Origin: Streptomyces alfalfae | Lineage (GTDB): Bacteria > Actinomycetota > Actinomycetes > Streptomycetales > Streptomycetaceae | DNA: 64,000 nt | Reading direction: 5' to 3' | Assembly (NCBI RefSeq): GCF_004127445.1 | Contig: NZ_QEXM01000057.1 | Location: 372,001-436,000 of the forward strand | Part shown: positions 40,530 to 49,487 of the stretch, piece after piece | How the letters are laid out: the number at the start of each line of letters is the position of its first letter | Position numbering within the stretch: the first letter of the stretch is position 1 | Made by a program: the position numbers and the translations under genes | Notes under the pieces: model-generated | Databases searched by the model: none | What the model was told of the DNA's origin: nothing | What the model saw: only the letters and a program-made list of their open reading frames with translations

Positions 40530-41777
40530 CTAGGCGCTGCCCGTTCCGGCGGGCGTCCTGTGTCGTGCGCGGTCGTGCCAGGGCAGAAGCAGCGGCGTGG
40601 CCAGCAGCATGATCAGCCCCGCGCCCGCGATCGCGGCGCGGGGGCCGGTGACAGCGGCCAGCAGTCCCCACAGGGCGGTCATGCCCGCGACGGTGGTCTT
40701 ACCGGTGACCGACCAGGCGGAGAGGATGCGCGTGACGCGGTCCGCCGGGGCGCGTTCGAGCCGGAGGGTGGACAGCACCGGGTTGTACACCCCGATACAG
40801 GTGATCAGGGCGAACTCGACGACCATCACCAGGACGAGTCCCGCGGCGCCGTGCCCGATGAAGGCGAGACCGACGGGCCAGCACGCCCGGAGCGTTCCCG
40901 CCGCGAGCAGCACTCCCCGCTGCCCGTGCTTCGGGATGAGGAACCGGCCGAGCCGCGCCCCGACCAGGCCGCCGAGGCACGGCAGCGCGAACGCGAGGCC
41001 GTACTGCCAGGGCGCGAAGCCGAGGTCGCCGAGCATCAGGACGGCGAGCGGTGGCGTGGCCGCCATGATCAGGCCGTTGACCAGCACGGTGTTGAGGAAC
41101 AGCGGGCGCAGCACCGGGTCCGCCAGGATGAACCGCCAGCCGTCGAGGAGATCGCCCGCCCGCATCCCCCGTGACGTGTCACCGCGCTCCGGCAGCGGCT
41201 CCTCGCCGCCGATCGCCTTGATGCCGATGGCGGACAGCAGATAGCTGACCGCGTCGGCGAGCACGGTCAGCACGGGGCCGAAGAGTCCCACCGCGGCGCC
41301 GCCGAGCGGCGGCCCCAGCATGGTGGCCGTCCAGGTGGTCGACTCGAAGCGGCCGTTCGCGACCAGCAGGTCCCGGGGCGGCACCAGGGCCTTGAGGAAG
41401 GCGCCGCTCGCCGCGGTGAACGTGATGTCGGCCGCGGCGACGACGGCCGAGACGAGCAGCAGGTGCGCGAAACCGAGCAGACCGAGCGCATACGCGGCGG
41501 GAACGCTGACCAGCGCCCCGAACCGCACCACATCCATCGCGATCATCACGGGCCGCTTGCGGCGGAACTCCACCCACGGGCCGAGCGGCACCGCCGCCAC
41601 CGCACCCACCGCGAGGCCCACGGCGGAAATGAGGGCGACCCGCGTCGCCCCCGCGCCCAGCGCCAGGATCGCGATCATCGAGAACGCGTCGAACGCCAGC
41701 CGCGTCCCGAAGGAGCTGACCGCGTACGCCGCCCAGAGCCACCCGAAGCGCCGCCCGAGCGACCGCCTGCCCTTCAC
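40530..41777 (-). CDS. MFS transporter
   Basis: A 415-residue major facilitator with about twelve helices. It has the MFS_3/enterobactin-exporter type look: RFGWLWAAYAVSSFGTRLA at the N-terminus, EFRRKRPVMIAMD as the loop between helices 2 and 3, and a central cytoplasmic loop GGEEPLPERGDTSRGMRAG. The GTG at 41777 is preferred because the ORF's upstream ATG (41834) adds a polar stretch. The divergent LysR gene probably regulates it. The substrate is unknown; small-molecule efflux is usual for this subgroup. Confidence 0.85.
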   Translation of the reverse strand: MKGRRSLGRRFGWLWAAYAVSSFGTRLAFDAFSMIAILALGAGATRVALISAVGLAVGAVAAVPLGPWVEFRRKRPVMIAMDVVRFGALVSVPAAYALGLLGFAHLLLVSAVVAAADITFTAASGAFLKALVPPRDLLVANGRFESTTWTATMLGPPLGGAAVGLFGPVLTVLADAVSYLLSAIGIKAIGGEEPLPERGDTSRGMRAGDLLDGWRFILADPVLRPLFLNTVLVNGLIMAATPPLAVLMLGDLGFAPWQYGLAFALPCLGGLVGARLGRFLIPKHGQRGVLLAAGTLRACWPVGLAFIGHGAAGLVLVMVVEFALITCIGVYNPVLSTLRLERAPADRVTRILSAWSVTGKTTVAGMTALWGLLAAVTGPRAAIAGAGLIMLLATPLLLPWHDRARHRTPAGTGSA

Positions 41778-41918
41778 CCCGCCACTCCGTTGGTCCTCTT
41801 CCCGTCCCGGCAACCGCACGTTGCCGACGAACATCCAAGCGGGTGACCGGCCTGGACATCAAACAACTGCCAGGAGGGGTCGGCCACAACCGCCGGTTGT
41901 CGGATTAGGCTGCCCGGC

Positions 41919-42848
41919 ATGGATCTCCACGCCGTGCGCGCCTTCGTCGCCGTCGTCGACGCGGGCCGATTCCAGGGGGCCGCCGCCGACCTGGGAATCA
42001 CCCAGCAGGCCGTGTCCAAGCGGGTCGCCGTGCTGGAGAGCGACCTCGGGGTGCGGCTGCTGCACCGCACACCGCGCGGCGCCCGGCCCACCATCGACGG
42101 GCAGGTCTTCCTGCCGTACGCCCGGGACCTGCTGAGGGTCGAGGAGCGCGCGGCGGCCTCCGTGCGGCCCGGCAGCCGTGCGCTGCGCGTCGACGTGATC
42201 GGCAGGCGGCTCGCACCGGCGGACCTGCTGCGCGGCTTCCACCGGGCGCACCCCGACGTGGCCCTGGACATGGTGACGCTGTTCGACGCCGACGCGGCCA
42301 TCGCCGCCGTGCGCTCCGGAACGATCGACGCCACCTTCCGCGCGGTGACGGTGCCCGCGAGCCGGCTCCCCGACGGCATCGAGGCCGTCCGGGTGCACGA
42401 CGAGCCCATCCATCTGCTCACCGGCCCCGAGCACGCCCTCGCCGGGGCCCGCGCGGTCACGCCGGAGCAACTGGCGGGGCACCGCATCTGGATGCCGGGC
42501 CTCGTCGCGGGCACCGAGTGGGCCGCCTACTACGACGACTTCGCCGCCGCTTTCGGGCTCAGCATCGAGGCGACCGGGCCCGAGTTCGGCACCGAGCCGC
42601 TCCTCGACACCATCGCCGAGTCGCCCGGCATCGCCACGCTGGTCGGCGAGTGGACCCACGTCGTCCGGCCCGCCGGGGACGACCTGCGGCGCATCCCGGT
42701 GCGCGACCCGATGCCGGTCTATCCGCACTCCCTGATCCTGCACGCCGACAACCCGCACCCCGCGCTGGGCCGCCTCCGCGACCACCTCGCCGCCGCTCAC
42801 CCCGGTGACCGGGTCGGCGCCACATGGACACCGGCGTGGGCCCGATGA
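41919..42848 (+). CDS. LysR-family transcriptional regulator
   Basis: A 309-residue LysR regulator. The winged HTH (LHAVRAFVAVVDAGRFQGAA, QQAVSKRVAVLESDLGVRLL) occupies residues 1-60 and the effector-binding domain follows. The ATG at 41919 is exact for the family. It is divergent from the MFS transporter gene with about 140 bp between, the common regulator-target arrangement. No inducer can be predicted. Confidence 0.92.
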   Translation: MDLHAVRAFVAVVDAGRFQGAAADLGITQQAVSKRVAVLESDLGVRLLHRTPRGARPTIDGQVFLPYARDLLRVEERAAASVRPGSRALRVDVIGRRLAPADLLRGFHRAHPDVALDMVTLFDADAAIAAVRSGTIDATFRAVTVPASRLPDGIEAVRVHDEPIHLLTGPEHALAGARAVTPEQLAGHRIWMPGLVAGTEWAAYYDDFAAAFGLSIEATGPEFGTEPLLDTIAESPGIATLVGEWTHVVRPAGDDLRRIPVRDPMPVYPHSLILHADNPHPALGRLRDHLAAAHPGDRVGATWTPAWAR

Positions 42849-42992
42849 GCGCCGCTGCGAACTCCCGGCCTCGCGCCAGGGCTTGAGTCCGCGCCCGGCG
42901 CTCGCCCCGCAAGGGGGTGACCGCAGGCCCCCGTAGCCCGAGCGGCCGAGCGCCGAGGCGGGTTCCCGGGCTGCCGTGGAAGAGTTCCGGGC

Positions 42993-43229
42993 ATGACCGA
43001 AAGCGCGTACCTGTACATGGCGAAACCCCGGATCACCGTGCTCGGCGTCCAGGCCGGCACCCCGCCTTTCCGCATCGTGGAGATCGACGGTGAGGTGGTG
43101 GGCAAGGCCAAGACCGTCACCGATGTCCTGGACGCGGCCGCCATGGCGGGCATCACCGTGCACGACCTGGACGACCCGGACACCGTGCGGTGGGTGGGCG
43201 GCGACAAGTTCACCTGGCGGGTCCATTAG
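42993..43229 (+). CDS. small conserved hypothetical protein
   Basis: A 78-residue protein, ATG 42993 behind a GAAGAG stretch. It reads YMAKPRITVLGVQAGTPPFRIVEIDGEVVGKAKTV... with a beta-strand pattern and a C-terminal VRWVGGDKFTWRVH. No signal peptide, membrane segment or cysteine. Similar short proteins are common in Streptomyces genomes; I cannot assign a function. It is a stand-alone gene. Confidence 0.6.
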   Translation: MTESAYLYMAKPRITVLGVQAGTPPFRIVEIDGEVVGKAKTVTDVLDAAAMAGITVHDLDDPDTVRWVGGDKFTWRVH

Positions 43230-43315
43230 GCCGACGGTCCATGGGGCCGACGGGTCCAGCGGGCCGCCGGGACAGCCGGAGCGACGGCTCGGCCGGACCG
43301 GTCGCGGCGCGGATC

Positions 43316-44356
43316 TCAGGGCCTTCCGGTCACGGGCACCTCCTCACCCGCGGGGACCGGTCCGGGCGGCGTGCCGTCCCCGAACGGACGCCCGCCCAAC
43401 TCCTCGCGGCGATGCGGTGTGAGCCAGCCGCCGAGGTCGGGGCCGAGCGGCACGACACGGGTCGGGTTGATGCCCGAGTGCACCTGGTAGTAGTGCCTCT
43501 TGATGTGGTCGAAGTCGACCGTGTCGCCGAAGCCCGGCGTCTGGAACAGATCCCGTGCGTACGCCCACAGGACCGGGTCCTCGGTCAGCTTTCTGCGGTT
43601 GCACTTGAAGTGGCCGTGATACACCGCGTCGAACCGCACCAGCGTGGTGAAGAACCGGATGTCCGCCTCCGTGATGGTGTCGCCGACCAGATAGCGCCGG
43701 GTCGCCAGCCGCTCGGACGTCACCTCCAGACGGTGGAAGACGTCGTGGTACGCCGCCTCGTACGCCTTCTGGTCCGGGGCGAAACCCGCGCGGTACACGC
43801 CGTTGTTGACGTCGCGGTAGATGCCGTCCATCACTACGTCGATCTCGTCGCGCAGCGGCTCGGGATACAGGTCGGGCGCCCCCTCGCGGTGCAGCGCCGT
43901 CCACTGCGTGGCGAAGTCGAGGGTGAGCTGCTGATAGTCGTTCGTGACCAGTTCGCCGCTGGGCACGTCCACGAGCGCGGGGACACTGACGCCGCCCGGA
44001 TAGCGGCTCTCCCGCGCGTCGTACGCCTCGCTCAGATAGCGGATGCCGAGGACGGGGTCGCGGTCGTCGGGGTCCAGCGTGAAACGCCAGCTCCGGTCGT
44101 CCTGGATGGGGTCGGTGACGCCCAGGGACAGGGCGTCCTCCAGGCCGAGCAGTCGCCGCGAGACCAGGGCCCGGCTCGCCCAGGGGCAGGCCCGGCTCAC
44201 CACCAGGCGATACCGCCCGGCCTCCACCGGCCAGCCGTCCCTGCCGTCGGCGGTGACCCGGTCCGCGAAGTGGCTCTTCGAGCGCTTGAATGCCTTGTGG
44301 CCGTACGAGGCGTTGCCTTCCGCGCCGGCCCCGGGCGTCTCGTCCTGTGCGCTCAT
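43316..44356 (-). CDS. Xi-class glutathione S-transferase-like protein (YqjG/Ecm4 type)
   Basis: A 346-residue protein. The redox cysteine is Cys57 in RACPWASR, within an N-terminal thioredoxin fold; an all-alpha C-terminal domain with YYQVHSGINPTRVVPLGP is the Xi-class mark. The E. coli homologue YqjG is a glutathionyl-hydroquinone reductase. Streptomyces lack glutathione, so mycothiol or another thiol is probably used. The ATG overlaps the upstream small ORF's stop (ATGA). Confidence 0.9.
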   Translation of the reverse strand: MSAQDETPGAGAEGNASYGHKAFKRSKSHFADRVTADGRDGWPVEAGRYRLVVSRACPWASRALVSRRLLGLEDALSLGVTDPIQDDRSWRFTLDPDDRDPVLGIRYLSEAYDARESRYPGGVSVPALVDVPSGELVTNDYQQLTLDFATQWTALHREGAPDLYPEPLRDEIDVVMDGIYRDVNNGVYRAGFAPDQKAYEAAYHDVFHRLEVTSERLATRRYLVGDTITEADIRFFTTLVRFDAVYHGHFKCNRRKLTEDPVLWAYARDLFQTPGFGDTVDFDHIKRHYYQVHSGINPTRVVPLGPDLGGWLTPHRREELGGRPFGDGTPPGPVPAGEEVPVTGRP

Positions 44357-44664
44357 GACTGGCTGCCCTCCCGCTCCCGGGAACGGGCCGGCGTGGCCTG
44401 CGGTGAGCGCTGGGCGGGCGGGGCCGGCGGGGCGGCCGGTGGGTGGGGCGACAGGTCGTAGATACGGTCGATGAGCGCCGCCTCGTTGCCCGTGAGGCCC
44501 GCGCGGCGCAGCGCGGCGTCGGCTTCCGCGATCGGCCCGGCCAGCAGCGTGGCCGCGGCGGCCGGCGGCACCTCGGCGGCGTCGGACAGCGCGGCGCGCG
44601 CCGTGTGCAGCAGACGCAAGCAGGCCTGGGCGGCGAGCAGTTCCTCGGACGTCGTGCCGGTCAT
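44353..44664 (-). CDS. hypothetical protein, operon partner of the Xi-class GST
   Basis: A 103-residue Ala-rich helical protein (SEELLAAQACLRLLHTARAAL, AAAATLLAGPIAEADAALRR) with a Pro-rich C-terminal third (SPHPPAAPPAPPAQRSP). The start at ATG 44664 is supported by GAGCGACTC upstream; its stop overlaps the GST ATG. I do not recognise a family. It is co-translated with the GST, so it may modulate it. Confidence 0.55.
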   Translation of the reverse strand: MTGTTSEELLAAQACLRLLHTARAALSDAAEVPPAAAATLLAGPIAEADAALRRAGLTGNEAALIDRIYDLSPHPPAAPPAPPAQRSPQATPARSREREGSQS

Positions 44665-44752
44665 GTCGAGCGACTCCTCTGCGCTGGGTGGCGTGGCGGC
44701 ATCGCGACGATGCCCACCTCCACTGTGGCGCACGGGTCTGACAATGGCGCTC

Positions 44753-46231
44753 CTACGCGGCCGGGGAGCGGCGCGTGAGCCGCAAGGTGAGTCCATCCGG
44801 CATAAGGGTCAGCCGCTCGGCGACCCGCAGCCGGTACCCGGGGTCGGCGTGCAGGTCGTAGCGGCGCAGCAGCAGCCCGAGCACCAAGGTGGCCTCGTGC
44901 AGCGCGAACTGACGTCCGATGCAGGCCCGCGCCCCGGTGCCGAACGGCTTGAAGACATGCGCGGGCCTGGCCCGTACCGCCGAAGGCGCGAACCGGTCGG
45001 GGTCGAACCTCTCCGGGTGCTCGCCCCACGCGGCCGGGTCCCGGTGCAGCATCGTGGCGAGGACCAGCGCCCACGCGCCCCGGCGCATCGGGTGCACGCC
45101 TCCGAGCACGGTGTCCGCACGCGCCTCGCGGGCGAACCCGGGAGCGGTCGGCCAGAGCCGCAGCGACTCGTCGAGCACCCGGCGCAGATAGCGCACCTTG
45201 GCCACCTGCTCGTACGCGGGTTCGCCGTCCCGGCCCCAGACCTCGTCGACCTCGGCACGCGCGCGTGCCAGCACGTCCGGGGACCGCGAGAGGTAGTGCA
45301 GGGCGAACGACAGGGCGCCGGACGTCGTCTCGTGCCCCGCGACCAGGAAGGTGATGACCTGGCGGCGGATGTTCTCCGCGGACAGCCGCTCGCCCGTCTC
45401 GGGGTGGGCGACGTCGAGCATGCGGTCGAGCAGATCACCGTGGGCGCCCGAGCCGTCCGATGCGCGGCGGGCCGCCACCACGGCGTCGACGGTGCGGTTG
45501 AGGTAGGCCATGTCGGCGTCATTGCGCCGGTGCGCGCCGCGCAGCAGCGGGGAGAGCAGAGGTGGTACGACGTTGCGGCGCTGGGCGAAGGAGAGCGTGC
45601 CGACCATCGCCGTCACGAAGGGGTGCGGGGCCGCCCGCTCGAAGGACCCGAAGTCGTGCCCGAAGCCGGTGCGGGCGATCGTCTCCAGCGTCAGCTTCGT
45701 CATGTCGCCGGGCACGTCCACCGCCCGCCCCGCCGACTCCCGCTCGTCCCAGCGGGCCGTGAGCTGCCGTGCGACGTCGAGCATCAGCGGGTGGTAGCCC
45801 GCCATCGCGTCGCGGCTGAACCCGGGCGCGAGTATGTCGTGGGCCAGCTGCCAGTTCGGCTCGTGGTTGTACGCGGTGAAGAGCCCGTCGCCCGCCACCG
45901 GGCGGAGGTTGGCCACGCCCAGCCCCACGTGCTTGGCGAACCGCGACTCGTCCGCCAGGTCGGCGGCCAGCTCCGCGCCCCACACGAACACGAACTCCTT
46001 GCCGAACGCCCTGCGCCGGAAGATCGGCCCCAGCCGCTCGGCCAGCCGCATCGAGTCCTGCAACGGCGTGCGCACACTCGCGCCCACGACGTCACCGAGC
46101 AGCGGGAGGCGGTACGGCGGATGCGGTATGCGCTCCAGCCCGGGCCAGCCCAGCTCCGCGCTGCGGAACCCCTTGGGCGGGGGAGCGGCCGGACCGTCCT
46201 GCCCCGCCGCGGCCCGCGTCGTCTGCGCCAT
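44753..46231 (-). CDS. cytochrome P450, CYP102-like heme domain
   Basis: A 492-residue P450. The I-helix motif is VAGHETTSG, the K-helix ExxR is ESLR, and the heme-binding loop is FGTGARACIGRQFA with the Cys near residue 437. The FxxGxRxCIG followed by HEATLVLG resembles CYP102 (P450 BM3), but the reductase domain is absent, as in CYP102B1 of S. coelicolor. It probably hydroxylates or epoxidises fatty acids using external redox partners. ATG 46231 is preferred because GGGGAG is 9 bp upstream. It diverges from a TetR gene over a palindrome, as the BM3R1-controlled P450s do. Confidence 0.92.
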   Translation of the reverse strand: MAQTTRAAAGQDGPAAPPPKGFRSAELGWPGLERIPHPPYRLPLLGDVVGASVRTPLQDSMRLAERLGPIFRRRAFGKEFVFVWGAELAADLADESRFAKHVGLGVANLRPVAGDGLFTAYNHEPNWQLAHDILAPGFSRDAMAGYHPLMLDVARQLTARWDERESAGRAVDVPGDMTKLTLETIARTGFGHDFGSFERAAPHPFVTAMVGTLSFAQRRNVVPPLLSPLLRGAHRRNDADMAYLNRTVDAVVAARRASDGSGAHGDLLDRMLDVAHPETGERLSAENIRRQVITFLVAGHETTSGALSFALHYLSRSPDVLARARAEVDEVWGRDGEPAYEQVAKVRYLRRVLDESLRLWPTAPGFAREARADTVLGGVHPMRRGAWALVLATMLHRDPAAWGEHPERFDPDRFAPSAVRARPAHVFKPFGTGARACIGRQFALHEATLVLGLLLRRYDLHADPGYRLRVAERLTLMPDGLTLRLTRRSPAA

Positions 46232-46280
46232 GCGCGCCATCTCCCCTTGTCACAGCGGCCCGTCGGGCCAGTTGTACGTG

Positions 46281-46320
46281 GATTCAACAGGGCTCCCCAG
46301 TCTGGGGTCGCTATTGAATT
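46281..46320. promoter_or_regulatory. 40-bp palindromic operator between P450 and TetR genes
   Basis: GATTCAACAG (46281-46290) is mirrored by CTATTGAATT (46311-46320), and inside lies CCCCAGTCTGGGG (46294-46306), a 5-3-5 inverted repeat. Both symmetries share the same centre near 46300. It ends 22 bp before the TetR start and about 50 bp before the P450 start, ideal for dual control. Confidence 0.75.
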
Positions 46321-46342
46321 CGCGTCAAGTAAGGTTTTTCGT

Positions 46343-46951
46343 ATGTCCGCCACCCCGCAGGAGCGCACGCGTCGCAGACTGACCAGCGAGGAGCGGCGTG
46401 AGCAGCTGCTCTCCGTCGGATCACGGCTGTTCGCGCAGAAGCCGTACGACGACGTGTGGATCGAGCGGGTCGCGGAGATCGCGGGCGTCTCACGCGGACT
46501 CCTCTACCACTATTTCCCGACCAAACGGGACTTCTTCGCCGCCGTCGTCCAGCGGGAGAGCGAGCGCATGCTGCGCCTGACCGCGGCCGAGCCCGGCCTG
46601 CCGGTGCGCGAGCAGATCACCACGGGGCTCGACGCCTTCCTCGGTTACGTGGAGAGCCACGCGCAGGGCTTCCGGGCCTTCCACCGGGCGGAGGCGACGG
46701 GCGACCCGCTGGTCCGCGAGGTCTACGCGGAGGGCCTCGCGGCCCAGGAGCGGCAGATCCTCGCGGCCCTCGCGGCGGACCCCGCCACCACGGACACCAT
46801 CCAGGACCCGCCGGCGCTGCGACTGGCGGTCCGGGGCTGGCTGGCCTTCATGGTGGCGGTCTGCCTGGAGTGGCTGGAGGAACCCGAACTCACCCGGGAA
46901 CAGGTGCGGGACCTGTGCGCCAGGACGCTGTTGGGGGCCATCACGCGGTGA
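46343..46951 (+). CDS. TetR-family regulator
   Basis: A 202-residue TetR protein. The HTH (IAGVSRGLLYHYFPTKRDFF) is at about residues 42-61, after a positively charged N-terminus (RTRRRLTSEERREQLL). The helical ligand domain follows. The ATG at 46343 gives the family length. It is divergent from a CYP102-like P450 and separated by a nested palindrome; BM3R1 works this way in Bacillus megaterium with fatty-acid ligands. It probably represses both genes until an acyl ligand is present. Confidence 0.92.
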   Translation: MSATPQERTRRRLTSEERREQLLSVGSRLFAQKPYDDVWIERVAEIAGVSRGLLYHYFPTKRDFFAAVVQRESERMLRLTAAEPGLPVREQITTGLDAFLGYVESHAQGFRAFHRAEATGDPLVREVYAEGLAAQERQILAALAADPATTDTIQDPPALRLAVRGWLAFMVAVCLEWLEEPELTREQVRDLCARTLLGAITR

Positions 46952-47038
46952 CGCGGCGGCCCACGAAGCGCCCACCGCCGGGCGCGGCGCGTCATCGGTC
47001 AGTCAGGTGGAAGCGGCCCCCGCCGCGTCCTGCCGGAC

Positions 47039-48916
47039 GTGACCGAAGGCGCCTTCACCCATGCCCAGCAGAGACCCGCCCCCGACCGGGAGGAGACCAC
47101 GGAGAGTCTGCCCACCAAGGAGGCCGCCACAGAGCGATCGCCGGCCGAGGAGAGCTCGGAGCGGCTGCCCGCCCGGGAGACCTGGCAGGCCCTGTACCGG
47201 CACTTCCGTCCGCACCGCGGCGCCGTCGCCCTCGGAGCCCTGTTCACGCTGATCGGAGCGGCGACCGGCGTGGCCCAGCCGCTGGCCGCCATGACCCTCG
47301 TGGACCGGCTCGGCGACGACGAGTCCATAGCCGGGATCCTGCTGCTCCTGACCGCGCTCGTGGTGCTCGGCACGGCGATCGAGTCCGTGGGCGCGTACAT
47401 CCTGGAGCGCACCGCGGAGTCGGTGGTGCTCGCGGCACGGCGCACCCTCATCGGACGGCTGCTGCGGCTGCGCCTCACCGAGGTGGAGCGGACGCAGCCG
47501 GGCGATCTGATGTCACGGGTCACCTCGGACACGACGCTGCTGCGCGTCGTGACCACCCAGTCCGTGGTCTCCGCGGTCTCCGGCGCGCTCACCTTCGCCG
47601 CGACCATCGTCCTGATGGGGCTGATGGACCCGGTGCTCCTCGGCGTCACCATCGGCGTGATCGTGCTCATCGGCGGCGCGGTGTCCCTGGTCATGCCGAA
47701 GATCGCGCAGGCCACGCGGCGCTCCCAGGAGGCGGTGGGCCTGATCTCCACGGCGCTCGAACGCGCCCTGGGCGCGTTCCGCACCCTCAAGGCGTCCGGC
47801 GCCGAGGGGCGCGAGGCGGCGGCGGTGCAGGAGGCCGCGCGGGAGGCGTGGCGGCACGGCGTGCGGTCGGCGAAGTGGCAGTCGGTGGCGTGGAGTTCGG
47901 TCGGGCTCGCCGTGCAGGTGTCGTTCCTCGCCGTCCTCGGCATCGGGGGCGCGCGCGTCGCGTCCGGCGCGATCTCCGTCTCGACGCTCGTCGGCTTCCT
48001 GCTCTTCCTCTTCTATCTGATCGACCCGGTGTCCCGCATGGTCGAGGCGGCGTCGCACTACCAGGTGGGTTCGGCGGCGGTCGCGAGGATCGTGCAGGCC
48101 GAGCGCCTGGAGACCGAGCCGACGGCCGAGCCGATGACCGACGTGGCCCGGGAGTCCGCCCGGGGCGCCGCGGGCCCGGCCTCGGTGGTCTTCGACGAGG
48201 TCACCTTCCGCTACCGCGACGATCTGCCCCACGTCCACCACGGCGTGAGCTTCGAGGTGCCGGGACCCGGCATGACGGCCTTCGTGGGCCCCTCGGGCGC
48301 GGGCAAGACGACCGTGTTCGGCCTCGTCGAGCGGTTCTACGAGGCGACGGGCGGGCGGGTCCTCGTCGACGGCGAGGACGTACGGCGGTGGCCGCTGGCC
48401 GAACTGCGGGCCGCCATCGGGTACGTGGAGCAGGACGCCCCCGTCCTCGCGGGCACCCTGCGGGAGAACCTGCTGTTCGCCGCGCCCGACGCCACCGAGG
48501 CCGAGGTCCGCGACGTCCTCGTACGCGCACGCCTCGACGGCCTGGTCGAGCGGCTGCCCGAGGGCCTGGAGACGGTGGTCGGCCACCGGGGTTCCAAGCT
48601 GTCCGGCGGTGAACGCCAGCGCGTCGCGATCGCGAGGGCGCTGCTGAGGAAACCCCGCCTGCTCCTCCTCGACGAGGCCACCTCGCAACTGGACGCGGTC
48701 AACGAACTGGCCCTCCGGGACGTCATCACGGAGATATCCCGCGAGGTCACGGTCCTCGTGGTGGCCCACCGCCTGTCGACGGTGACGACGGCCGACCGGA
48801 TCGTGGTGATGGACGCGGGGAAGGTACGGGCGGTCGGCACCCACACCGAACTGGTCGCGTCCGACCGGCTGTACGGAGAACTGGCGGCGACGCAGTTCCT
48901 GGCGGCCTCACGGTGA
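47039..48916 (+). CDS. ABC transporter, fused membrane and ATP-binding domains
   Basis: A 625-residue half-transporter of the exporter type. Six membrane helices occupy residues about 55-350. The NBD has Walker A GPSGAGKTT near residue 420, signature LSGGERQRVAIARAL near 520 and Walker B LLLLDEATSQLD near 541. The first about 50 residues are acidic/Thr/Glu-rich and likely cytoplasmic. GTG 47039 is the start; the region upstream is non-coding. It presumably forms a homodimer exporting lipophilic compounds. The TetR upstream may also control it, but a separate transcription unit is equally likely. Confidence 0.9.
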   Translation: MTEGAFTHAQQRPAPDREETTESLPTKEAATERSPAEESSERLPARETWQALYRHFRPHRGAVALGALFTLIGAATGVAQPLAAMTLVDRLGDDESIAGILLLLTALVVLGTAIESVGAYILERTAESVVLAARRTLIGRLLRLRLTEVERTQPGDLMSRVTSDTTLLRVVTTQSVVSAVSGALTFAATIVLMGLMDPVLLGVTIGVIVLIGGAVSLVMPKIAQATRRSQEAVGLISTALERALGAFRTLKASGAEGREAAAVQEAAREAWRHGVRSAKWQSVAWSSVGLAVQVSFLAVLGIGGARVASGAISVSTLVGFLLFLFYLIDPVSRMVEAASHYQVGSAAVARIVQAERLETEPTAEPMTDVARESARGAAGPASVVFDEVTFRYRDDLPHVHHGVSFEVPGPGMTAFVGPSGAGKTTVFGLVERFYEATGGRVLVDGEDVRRWPLAELRAAIGYVEQDAPVLAGTLRENLLFAAPDATEAEVRDVLVRARLDGLVERLPEGLETVVGHRGSKLSGGERQRVAIARALLRKPRLLLLDEATSQLDAVNELALRDVITEISREVTVLVVAHRLSTVTTADRIVVMDAGKVRAVGTHTELVASDRLYGELAATQFLAASR

Positions 48917-48999
48917 GCGTCCGCCCGGCGGCCCGGATGGAGGGGGGCGGCTCGGGCGGGCCAACACCACCGCCGCTCCCCGTTGTCACGATCGGCCGC

Positions 49000-49345
49000 A
49001 TGCCCTCCGTACTCGTCATCGGCTATGACCCGCACGCCATGCCCAACGCCGACGCCGTCGAGGCGGCGCTCGACGCGGAGCTGCGCAAGTTCGCGGATCG
49101 GGGCATCGACGCCGCGGTGACCACGGTCGTCGCCGACGGAACGGCAGGGCCCGCGCTCGAGGCCTCGCTGAGGCGAGCGGCCCTGGGACGTGGTGGTCGT
49201 CGGCGTCGGCATCCGCGAGACGGAACAACTGCTGCCGCTCTTCGAGCAGATCGTCGACCTGACCCGCCGTCACGCCCCGCAGGCGGACCTCGCGTGCAAC
49301 AGCGGCCTCACCGACACGGTGGAGGCCGCGGAGCGCCGGCTCTGA
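49000..49345 (+). pseudogene. frameshifted small conserved protein gene
   Basis: The first 60 codons read MPSVLVIGYDPHAMPNADAV and so on in one frame. From about 49180 the protein continues in the +1 frame with WDVVVVGVGIRETEQLL, DLTRRHAPQADLACNS and TDTVEAAERRL, ending at TGA 49343-49345. Together they make a full family-like protein of about 115 residues (VLVIG... PWDVVVVGVGIR... RRHAPQA). A one-base indel near 49175-49187 splits it. It is either a recent pseudogene or a sequencing error. Function of the family is unknown. Confidence 0.65.
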
Positions 49346-49487
49346 GCTCCGAGGTGCCCGGAGACCCGGTGTACCGCGCCGCGCGCCCGGGCAGGTAGCT
49401 CCGGTACGGCCACGGTGGAGGCCTCGCGGCCGGGCAGGGGCGCGAAGGGCTGGGCCGTGGTACGGGAGCAGCAGGAGGAGTCGCACC

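Noticed and set aside
49000..49345. Programmed ribosomal frameshift as explanation for the split gene
   Set aside because: No slippery heptamer with a downstream stem is evident at 49175-49187; a simple indel is more likely.
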